In this document: positions 33,560 to 42,221 of the stretch, one piece after another
Layout of the letters: each line of letters starts with the position of its first letter
Position numbering within the stretch: position 1 is the first letter of the stretch
Source of the DNA: Pseudorasbora parva
Taxonomy: Eukaryota > Chordata > Actinopteri > Cypriniformes > Gobionidae
Reading direction: 5' to 3'
Length of the DNA stretch: 64,000 nt
NCBI RefSeq assembly: GCF_024679245.1
Contig: NC_090189.1
Location: forward strand, 37,904,889-37,968,888
Position numbers and translations under genes: made by a program
Notes under the pieces: model-generated
Databases searched by the model: none
Seen by the model: the letters and a program-made list of their open reading frames with translations, nothing else
What the model was told of the DNA's origin: nothing

Positions 33560-34059
33560 TTTTCAATGAATCACTACGATTTCCTCTATGATGCCATATT
33601 TCAGGTCAAGAAAAATCTTCATGACACTGTTATAAAATAATTTGATAGAGTAATGACACTTAATGACATATTAATGACCAAGTCAACTTGTACCACTGTA
33701 GTTTAGGTCAAGAAAAATATTCATGACAATGTTATGAAATAATTTGAGAGAGTATTGACACTTAATGACATGTTAATGACAAATTCAATTTATTAAAAAA
33801 AATCATGACATTAATGGCATGACTGCCAACGTCAAATCAAGTACATGACAGTTTCATGTAATGTTAACCCGTAAAGAGTAGTTTCTTAAGTTTGAGTAGT
33901 TTCTTATAATCTGCTATGTCATGTTGATGACAGGTTATGTTGTCTTGGTAATGTCAAATTTTCATGACTATGACACTGACAGGTTATGATGTATTGGTTT
34001 ATGTCAAGTTGTCATATCAAAGACATCTCAAATAATGTCATCTTTGCATTAAAAATGAC
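33560..34059. repeat. TCATGACA-rich repeat, left part split by the Gmr1 insertion
   Basis: The motifs TCATGACA, AATGACA and TTAATGACA recur many times. Similar sequence resumes at 37,531-37,675 (AATGACACTTAATGACAG and ending AAAGTGTTACC). The retroelement between 34,060 and 37,530 therefore probably interrupted one copy of a repeat. Confidence 0.55.
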
Positions 34060-34373
34060 TGTAACAAAGTTTGTGGATGGAAGGAAGAGGACACGGGGGT
34101 AGGGAGGACTGCTGACAACTTTTATTATAATTATTACTCAAAACACAATGTCCACACTCCAGTGTGTATCTTTCTCATAAACACTCAGGAACAGCTTCAC
34201 TTCCGGGTTGCGGCCTTTCCGGCTTCCGGTAAACTCAGTCTCTCAGGTGGGTGTGTCAGCAGTCCGTCTCACTCTCGTCTGCTTCCGTTTCCCCGGGCGT
34301 TTTATATTCTCCCCGCGGCCATTACTGAAACGAGATACAGGTGTTATCAATCTGCGTCCAACCCATTCACTTA
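34060..34373 (-). repeat. 3' LTR (5'-truncated) of the Gmr1-type element
   Basis: On the minus strand it runs from the G-run after RNase H, through GTATCTCGTTTCAGTAATGG and TATAAAACGCC, to the end TTTGTTACA. An AATAAAA signal is near 34,120. The first 80 or so bases found in the other LTR are missing. Confidence 0.8.
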
Positions 34374-36937
34374 ACCCCCCCCCCCATTCCTAGAGAGGAA
34401 GTCGGCCACAGCCATCTGAACACCCGGCCTGTGGACCACCTTGAATTTAAAAGGCTGAAGAGCTAGATACCAACGGGTGATCCGCGCGTTGGTATCCTTC
34501 ATGCGGTGGAGCCACTGGAGAGGAGCGTGATTCGAACAGAGGGTGAACTCCCGCCCCAGGAGGTAGTAGCGGAGGGTGAGAACGGCCCACTTGATGGCCA
34601 GGCACTCTTTTTCTATGGTGCTGTACTTAGCCTCCCTCTTCAAGAGCTTACAGCTAATGTACAGCACCGGCCGCTCTCCCCCCTCCACCTCCTGGGATAG
34701 GACTGCGCCCAGCCCCCTGTCCGACGCGTCAGTCTGCAACAGAAAAGGGAGAGAGAAGTCAGGGGAGTGTAATAGCGGCCCGTCTGTCCACTGGACCGTA
34801 TCTGGTACCCACTTTCTAGTCAAGTCAGTCAGAGGGCTAGTGAGGTCCGAATAATTAGGTATAAACCGCCGATAATATCCCGATAATAGCCCCAAGAACT
34901 ACCTAACCTCCTTTTTGGTCTTGGGTCGCGGGCAGGTTGCAATCGCGGCAGTCTTATAAATTTGGGGACACACCTGTCCATGACCCAAGTGGAAGCCCAG
35001 ATACTTTACTTCCACCCGCCCAATTGCAAACTTCTTCGGGTTGGCCGTGAGCCCCGCTCCTCTCAGCGACCTCAGGACCGCCCTTACATGCTGCATATGC
35101 CGCTGCCAATCGTTACTGTATATCACAATGTGGTCCAGGTAGGCAGCAGCATATGTCGCATGGGGATGCAGAATCCTGTCCATGAGGCGCTGAAAGGTAG
35201 CGGGAGCCCCGAACAAACCGAAAAGGAAGGGTAACAAATTGGTGTAATCCAAATGGCGTGGTAAAAGCTGTCTTTTCTTTGGATAATGGAGACAAGGGGA
35301 TCTGCCAGTAGCCCTTCGTTAAGTCCAATGTCGAGTAAAAGCGAGCCGTGCCCAGCCGATCAAGCAACTCATCAACCCACGGCATTGGATACGCGTCAAA
35401 TTTCGATACAGCGTTCACCTTGCGATAATCCACGCAGAACCGGACAGAGCCGTCGGTTTTCGGAACTAAAACTATATGGCTCGCCCAGTCACTGCTGGAT
35501 TCTTCTATTACCCCCATGTCGAGCATCGCACCCAATTCATCCTGAACCACCTTTTTTTTGTGCTCAGGCAAGCGATACGGCCGGCTGCGAACTACCACGC
35601 CCGGCTCGGTCTCGATATGGTGCTGAATAAGATTAGTACGGCCCGGTAGGGGCGAGAACATGTCGGCAAACTCAGCCTGTAATTTTGACAAATCAGCGAG
35701 TTGGGACGGCGAGAGGTGATCTCCCCCGGGGGCCATCGCGAGAGATTGGGGTTTGATGTTCGCCTCTGGCCCGAGATCATCCTCCCCCCCGACCACCGTC
35801 GCCAACATCACTGATTCGACCTCATTCCATTTTTTAAGGAGGTTGAGTTGGTAAATCTGACGAGCCCCGCTCATATCGGACCGTATAACTTCATAATCGA
35901 GATCCCCGACTTGTCGTGCGACCTCAAACGGTCCCTGCCACTTAGCCATCAATTTTGAGCTCGACGTGGGGAGCAATACAAATACCTTCTCTCCCGGCGT
36001 GAATTTGCGCAGTTTAGTTCCCCTGTTATACAGCCGGCTCTGGCGGTCCTGGGCTTGCAACAAACTCTCTCTAGATAGCCGCCCCAATGTGTGGAGTTTT
36101 GTTCGCAAGTCCAGCACATACTGAATTTCATTTTTGGCCGAAGATGGCCCCTCCTCCCAAGTTTCTCGCAGGACATCCAGCACCCCCTGCGGCTGGCGTC
36201 CGTAAAGAAGCTCGAAGGGGGAAAACCCCGTGGAGGCTTGCGGGACCTCTCTCACGGCGAAAAACAAGGGCTCTAACCACCTGTCCCAATTTTTGTCGTC
36301 TTCCTGAACGAACTTACGGATCATGGTTTTAAGAGTGCGATTAAATCGTTCGACCAAGCCGTCCGTTTGTGGGTGATAGACGCTCGTTCGAATCGATTTA
36401 ATGCCCAGCAACCCATATAGTTTGCATAGTGTACGTGACATAAATGCTGTGCCTTTTGTCAGTGAGGATTTCCTTCGGAACCCCCACCCGGGAGATAAGT
36501 TGAAACAGTGCGTCCGCAACACTTTTCGCGGAAATGTTGCGGAGGGCCACTGCCTCTGGGTATCGTGTTGCATAGTCCACTATGACTAAAGCAAAACGAT
36601 GCCCACGCGCTGATCGCTCTAATGGCCCTATGAGGTCCATCCCAATTCTTTCGAAGGGGACCTGCATTAACGGAAGAGGGTGCAAAGGCGCTTTTGGGGC
36701 GGCCAGTGGTTTCACCAACTGACATTCCGGACAAGACGCGCACCACCTGCGCACGTTGTCATGAATGCCTGGACAAAAGAATCGGGTCATGAGGCGATTT
36801 AGTGTGGCCGCCTGTCCCAAATGGCCCGCCATAGGATTGGAGTGAGCCGCCCGGAAAAGCATTTCCCGGCGGCTCTTGGGAACTAACAATTGGGTTGTAT
36901 CCATTTTGGTCTGAGTGTCTTGGGTCACTCGATACAA
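34371..36937 (-). pseudogene. pol: Gmr1-type Pol: integrase, RT, RNase H
   Basis: Integrase comes first: the zinc finger (GHLGQAATLNRL, then CASCPECQ) at about 36,840-36,700, then D in GMDLIGPLER, and after a frame change near 36,460 the rest of the core with E in LVERFNRTLK. Its C-terminal part (KWQGPFEVARQVGDLDYEV) ends near 35,850. RT follows in the same frame (WASHIVLVPKTDGSVRFCVD, then GYWQIPLSPL). A second frame change is near 35,215. The catalytic box reads YLDH, so the last Asp is His. A third break near 34,897 leads to RNase H (LLQTDASDRGLGAVL, ADFLSRN). The continuous frame across integrase and RT shows that the order is real and not a local inversion. Confidence 0.85.
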
Positions 36938-37224
36938 CCGATCTTTTAGGATGGCAAAATATGGGTAGGTGAGGGGCAGGGCAGGTTGGAGAGACTGAGA
37001 CGGGACCGCGGGAGGCGGCTCCAGAGGAAACGAGCGCGATCGAGAGACTGATTCTCTCAGACCGCGATGACTTTCCTCTGGAGCAGTCTCAGGATGAGAC
37101 CCTAAAACATGCCTTTCGACAGGTCCGTTCCATCGACGGCCAGTCTCTCCAACCTGCCCTGCCCCTCACCTACCCATATTTTGTCATCCTAAAAGATCGG
37201 TTGTATCAAGTGACCCAAGACACT
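36914..37224. repeat. Inverted duplication inside the Gmr1-type element
   Basis: Bases 36,914-36,997 are the reverse complement of 37,141-37,224 over 84 positions with about two mismatches. The 143-bp loop has its own shorter inverted words (CTCCAGAGGAAA and TTTCCTCTGGAG). On the plus strand 37,080-37,224 reads as Pol sequence upstream of integrase (ALPLTYPYFVILKDRLYQV), so one arm was copied and flipped. Confidence 0.85.
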
Positions 37225-37345
37225 TGTATCCAATGCCCCCGGCTGCATCAGGCTTTGATGGATAGAGGTTTGGTTACATCCTGAATCCACCAAGGCCTGA
37301 TATGTACCCCCCCTTGATACTCACAGGTATTTGGTACTCTCCAGC
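37225..37345 (-). pseudogene. Protease trace of the Gmr1-type element
   Basis: On the minus strand the residues IPVSIKGG are followed, in a shifted frame, by YQALVDSGCNQTSIHQSL, an aspartic protease active site (DSG). It joins LTR-like sequence at about 37,356 directly, so gag and the leader are deleted. Confidence 0.65.
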
Positions 37346-37355
37346 TTGATCGTGG

Positions 37356-37530
37356 GTCCGTCTCTCTCTCGTCTGCTTCCGTTTCCCCGGGCGTTTTATA
37401 TTCTCCCCGCGCCCATTACTGAAACGAGATACAGGTGTTATCAATCTGCATCCAACCCATCCACTTACCGCTCGTCCCGCGGCTCTCTCTCCCGCTGCAG
37501 ACCTCGCTGAACCACGCCCCCCTTGCCACA
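37356..37530 (-). repeat. 5' LTR (3'-truncated) of the Gmr1-type element
   Basis: On the minus strand it starts TGTGGCAAGGGGGGCGTGG and carries the same TATAAAACGCC block as the other LTR. Its downstream part is missing. Confidence 0.8.
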
Positions 37531-37675
37531 ATAATTGACATAATTAAGTGAATGACACTTAATGACAGTTGTCATAAACATACATAAAAACTCCTTCATA
37601 TTCACGACATGTCATGTCATGATTATGAAGGTGTCATGTAAGTCTTATGCACACCCCTTCATGTAAAGTGTTACC

Positions 37676-39489
37676 ATTTATTTTTGTATGTAATAATTAT
37701 TATTTATTTTGTTTAGGTGAAAAACGGATATTAATTACTGCATAAATGTTAATTAGTACCACAAAACACTCTCAAAATAAAATAAATAAATATATATTAT
37801 TAAACAAAAATGTATTACAATGATTTAACTGAAAAAGAAAAAAAAAGTTACATTTAAGGGGTCCGGTCACTTGACCACTAAGACCAACAGTGTGACTCAC
37901 AAATAAAGACCATACACTCAGACTTCGATTCAAAAACATGTGAGTTTTTGTTTTATATGTTGATAATATACAAGCAAAAATGCATTTTTTTTTTCCTCGA
38001 AAATCCACATAAGATTGCAAATGTGACATTGATTTTAATCAACAAACATCACAGGCAAGGATGTCTCCCGCCAGGCAAAAGCAAAAACCCTCTGATGTGC
38101 CGCATCAAACCATGACAGCACTCTCTTTCTCGTCCTCATCCTCATCATCCACCACCTCTTACACATATACCTCCTATTACATACTTCCTCCAATTGTTTC
38201 CATCCATTGTTCGTATCAACATTCAGGTCACCTGTGCACTCTAACCTGGCTTATATTTTGAACATTTTGTTGATCACATCATCAGAAATAAGTGTGAACA
38301 ATTTTGAGACAATTGTGTTGTAGTTCTGTGTAACTTTTGCCACATGTTTTTCATTTTCCAACACAAGTGCATAACAGTGCAAAATGTGTTTAGATTTATC
38401 AAAAAGAGTGCATGGGATTTGCAATTATTGTCTAACTTACTGAACTTTTTTTTGCCAAAATAGATAGTTGACAACTAAGCATTTGGTTCAGAAAAAGGGG
38501 TTAATGATTTAGCAATTGAAAAAAAAAAAAAAAAACTCTAAATGCATTTGTGAAAAGTCTTATAGAATTTTCTATAAATATTTTGATTAAATAACTGTAA
38601 AATGTTGTGTATATCTCTGTATGAGATTTTATCTTTTATGTTTACATCATGTGATAAAGTTAATTAATATCATATGAACAAAAGTGCTGCTTTCCTGAAT
38701 ATCAACACCATTGCAAATGTAAGTGTTATTTTTTTTTTACTTTAAAGGGGTCCTTTAATGCCCCTTTTTACAGAATGTAAAATAAGTATCATATGTCCCC
38801 AGAGTGTGTATGTTAAGTTTTAGCTAAAAATACCCACAGATCATTTGTATAGCATGGAAAAATTGTCACTTTTTGAGGGGGAACAAAAAGGCACCATTTT
38901 TGTGTGTGTTCCTTTTCCCAGGCCCCTTTCAAGAAAAGGGCGAAGCTTCAAGAGCTCTATGTTGCTCAGCTCCACAAAGTTAGATTTTTACCTCACGCAG
39001 ACACACACCGAAAAGTTCAGGAACGGTTTACGTTATAACTTATCTTGTCATCTTCTCAACATGGCTTCACCCCTTTTGTTTTGTGTAGCCGGGGGTAGGA
39101 TTTATGTACATTTTATAGTTTTGTTTATTTGACCGAAGCGCAGTGAGCCGCTCATTTTGGTACTTGTGTGACTCACAAGCTGTTTGAGACTGAGAAGCAG
39201 CTTGTGGGCTCTATAGATCAGTGGTGTGTATGACTAAAATTATGCCCAGTACAAGCAGTATTTAAGTGGAGATAATGAGATAAGTGAGCAACTTTGTCAT
39301 TGGCGAAGGTCTGGCCTGATCATAAGGAAAAAGGAAAACCAGATCCGATCCCTTGCTATTTCATCGGTGCATCTCCAGTTTAAAGGTGTCATGAACTGGC
39401 TTTTTTAATTTTTTTATACTGTTGTCTGAGGTCAACTAATGATGTTCGTGTGGTTTAACATTCAAAAACATAATAAATAGGTTATTTTC
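37676..39489. other. Non-coding gap with two TTAA-type repeat ends
   Basis: At 38,747-39,140 there is a repeat starting AAAGGGGTCCTTTAATGCC. At about 39,383 another starts AGGTGTCATGAACTGGC, the same terminus as at 15,926 in the opposite direction. The LINE that follows may have inserted in the latter. An A18 run is at 38,519-38,535. No gene was found. Confidence 0.5.
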
Positions 39490-39758
39490 TACACTTCCTG
39501 CTTCGCTACTGTTCGGACGCTCTTGCTTACTGCTCCGCGCTTTGCTCTATCGCTTCTATATTTTATCTCATAATTTTAACTTCAGCAAATCAACACAGTG
39601 CTCTAACAACAAAGCTTGACTTCAACGATAAAACTAGAAACTCTGTTGACTGGATTACTACAAAAAAGTGGAACATTTCATCTGACCAGCCTCTCGCTGC
39701 CATCAGCTTACATTCCGGAAGGGAAAACACAGCTGCCTACTATCGAAAGGATAAGAAA

Positions 39759-41330
39759 ATGCCTCCTCTAGCTAAGGAATCTTCTTGCTGCACAAACTGC
39801 CACAGACTTTTACAAAGGATTGCAGTTCTTGAAACAAAGTTATTTGCGGAACCACCAAACCGGACTAATCACACAGCAGAGCTTCATCACGAACGCCCTC
39901 TGCACACAGCCGGCGAGTCCCATAAATTTAGTGCTACTCAACAAATAGAGAAGCAAGAAACTGATCGACACACTGATCGATGGCACAAACAGGGGGCAAG
40001 ACCCAAACGCACTCGAGACATCAGATTGTCACGAGCTTCATATATTGCTGCCGTTGCATGCTCTACCCCAGACACAAGGATTGCAAACACTAGTTTTCGA
40101 CCACCATCGATACATCTCGAAAACAGATTTGAAGTATTAATGAATGTGGGTGAGGAATCCCCAAACGTGATGAATATGATCGAACACAGATTGCATCAGC
40201 CCGCAGCTAACACTAATGCTAACAGGCGCTCAAGGTCGAGCAGACAGCGGCCCTCAGCTCAGAGCACAGCCGAGCCAAGGAATCTGATAGTGGGTGACTC
40301 TACAGTCAGAAACATTCGCAGCAGAGATACAACTACATGCTGCCTTCCACAAGCAACCATTTCTGATGTAAACAGGGAAATTGAGAACATTCTGATGAAA
40401 CATAAGACTGCAAATCAACTAATCATTCATGTGGGGAAGAACGATATTCAGAGAGAGCAGTCAGAACTCATGAAGTCGGACTTCAATGAACTTTTTGAAA
40501 CACTTAGAAAACTGAAAGTTCAGCCGTTCATCAGTGGACCACTGCCAGCAAGAGGAACAAATAGATTCTCACGGTTGCTTGGGCTTAATACATGGCTGCA
40601 AAAAACCTGTAACATGAATGGAGTGAACTTCATTGATAACTTCAATCTCTTCTGGAGTCAGAGACAACTGTTTACATCAAATGGCCACCACCCAAACAAA
40701 CTTGGTGCAAGAGTGCTAAAGGACAATATTTATTTTTCCCTTCATCATCCTTCAGCTGTGTGTTTTAACCCACTCAACCTGATACAGAGTATGGATGACC
40801 ACAGGACTTCATTTCAGCTCCTGAATGGACACTCTGCTGACACATCCCACAAGGACAATGAGAACTCCACACAGCCACAACAATTGCTCATGGACACACT
40901 CCCAGCTGAGCCCTGCCCACAGAGCTCACTACAGACAGACTGTGAAGGATTAGAACTGCTTCAAGATTCAGCACCCAAAGATGACTTTCTTGAAAATGGA
41001 CAGCAAAGCCAGGACAACATACTTCAACTTCCGATAACACCAGAGCAACAGCCCCTCTCACCGGACATGTCATTCCTCTCTCCAGCATCCCCGCATCTGG
41101 GCTTCTCAGAGAAAAGGGAGGAACTGATTTTTGTTGGAACTAGACTATCACACTCAATTGCTGCGAGCCCCCAGATATCAACCAAAAAGCGTCGAGCCCC
41201 ACAACCACCAAAGCCTGTGGGCCCAGCTCCCCCTCCTCCTGTGAGATTTCTTCGGTCACAACGCCAGGGCCCACACCCTCCTCCATCTGTTGTAGGTGAA
41301 CCAAAAACAACTGATTCCAGCTCTCAGTGA
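39759..41330 (+). CDS. L2 ORF1 protein with SGNH/GDSL-type esterase domain
   Basis: The 523-residue frame starts at ATG 39,759. The N-terminus has a CCTNCHRLLQRIAVLE motif (Cys pair then a short coiled-coil-like helix). Residues 176-330 are an SGNH hydrolase domain: GDS at 179-181, HVGKND at 224-229 (usual GxND block) and NGHHPN at 308-313. In the last block the usual form is D-G-x-H-P, so Asp is replaced by Asn at 308. ORF1 esterases are known in CR1/L2 LINEs; the role is unclear, perhaps lipid or membrane contact of the RNP. The C-terminus is proline-rich (VGPAPPPPVRF). It ends with TGA at 41,328-41,330, and the next frame continues in the same phase. Confidence 0.85.
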   Translation: MPPLAKESSCCTNCHRLLQRIAVLETKLFAEPPNRTNHTAELHHERPLHTAGESHKFSATQQIEKQETDRHTDRWHKQGARPKRTRDIRLSRASYIAAVACSTPDTRIANTSFRPPSIHLENRFEVLMNVGEESPNVMNMIEHRLHQPAANTNANRRSRSSRQRPSAQSTAEPRNLIVGDSTVRNIRSRDTTTCCLPQATISDVNREIENILMKHKTANQLIIHVGKNDIQREQSELMKSDFNELFETLRKLKVQPFISGPLPARGTNRFSRLLGLNTWLQKTCNMNGVNFIDNFNLFWSQRQLFTSNGHHPNKLGARVLKDNIYFSLHHPSAVCFNPLNLIQSMDDHRTSFQLLNGHSADTSHKDNENSTQPQQLLMDTLPAEPCPQSSLQTDCEGLELLQDSAPKDDFLENGQQSQDNILQLPITPEQQPLSPDMSFLSPASPHLGFSEKREELIFVGTRLSHSIAASPQISTKKRRAPQPPKPVGPAPPPPVRFLRSQRQGPHPPPSVVGEPKTTDSSSQ

Positions 41331-41336
41331 TGTGTT

Positions 41337-42221
41337 TTGGGTCCCCGCTATGATAACAGTACCTTTATCAAATGTTTACAAAACAAGTGGGAACCCAGTG
41401 TGCCTGCCTCTTTCTCTATCTCTGTTCTGTTACGTGAAAGAAAGTCTAAGGCCCTGTCAGGCCATTTAACAAACCAATATTATCTGCTGCCTGTTACCTG
41501 TCAAACTGAGACTAATGTGGGTGAAAAAATTAATACTGTTAAGTTAGCACTTTTAAACATCTGTTCACTTAAGAACAAATCATTCCTTGTCAGCGACTTA
41601 ATAACCACAAACAACCTTGATTTTTTGCTTCTAAATGAAACGTGGTTAGAGGAAAACTGTAGTGCAACAGTCCTCAATGAAGCAGCCCCTCCTAACTTTA
41701 CTTTTATGAGTGTTTGCAGAGCAGTTAGGAGAGGTGGGGGTGTTGTTGCTCTTTTTAAAGATTTCTATCAATGTAAGCAAGTATCATTTGGTGATTATTT
41801 GTCTCTAGAATATCTGGGTATTGTGTTAAAAGGTTCTCCATGCATCCTGCTTATCATTGTTTACAGGCCTCCAAAGTACTCTCCAGCCTTTATTGAGGAA
41901 TTTACAGAACTGTTATCAATAATTTCCTCAGAGTTTGACTGTTTTGCTATTGCTGGGGGTTTTAACATTCACATAGATAATATTGAATCCAGTACAACAA
42001 AAGAGCTCATGACTGTTCTTAACACTTTTGATTTGACACAGCATGTAAATGGACCCACACACAATCGTGGACACACTCTAGATGTACTTATCAGTAAGGG
42101 TCTAAACATTTCATCGATTGTTATTAAGGATGTGGCACTGTCTGATCATTTCTGTATTTTCTTTGACATATCAATCTCTCCTGCCATTGAAGCTAGATCT
42201 GTCTCTGTCAAAAAGAGATGA
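41337..42221 (+). CDS. L2 ORF2, endonuclease part
   Basis: This is the APE-type endonuclease that would nick target DNA. The motifs are LALLNICSLKNKS (N), LLLNETWL (E), the GDFN block here reading AGGFNIHID, and SDHFCIFFDI (SDH) at the end. The Asp of GDFN is Gly (codon GGT), which should weaken or stop cleavage. The open frame has no ATG at its start; it is in phase with ORF1, with only the TGA at 41,328 between them. It stops at 42,219-42,221, where the RT frame begins. Confidence 0.85.
   Translation: MGPRYDNSTFIKCLQNKWEPSVPASFSISVLLRERKSKALSGHLTNQYYLLPVTCQTETNVGEKINTVKLALLNICSLKNKSFLVSDLITTNNLDFLLLNETWLEENCSATVLNEAAPPNFTFMSVCRAVRRGGGVVALFKDFYQCKQVSFGDYLSLEYLGIVLKGSPCILLIIVYRPPKYSPAFIEEFTELLSIISSEFDCFAIAGGFNIHIDNIESSTTKELMTVLNTFDLTQHVNGPTHNRGHTLDVLISKGLNISSIVIKDVALSDHFCIFFDISISPAIEARSVSVKKR

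Larger units (their letters stand above)
34060..37530 (-). mobile_element. Gmr1-type Ty3/Gypsy element, rearranged and dead
   Basis: The minus strand carries, in order, protease trace, integrase, reverse transcriptase and RNase H between two partial LTRs. Placing integrase before RT is the domain order of the Gmr1 group of Ty3/Gypsy elements in deuterostomes; ordinary Gypsy elements have it last. The LTRs share a TATAAAA-containing block of about 110 bp. Gag is absent, the region upstream of integrase is inverted and partly duplicated, and pol has at least three frame breaks. No clear target duplication was found. Confidence 0.85.
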
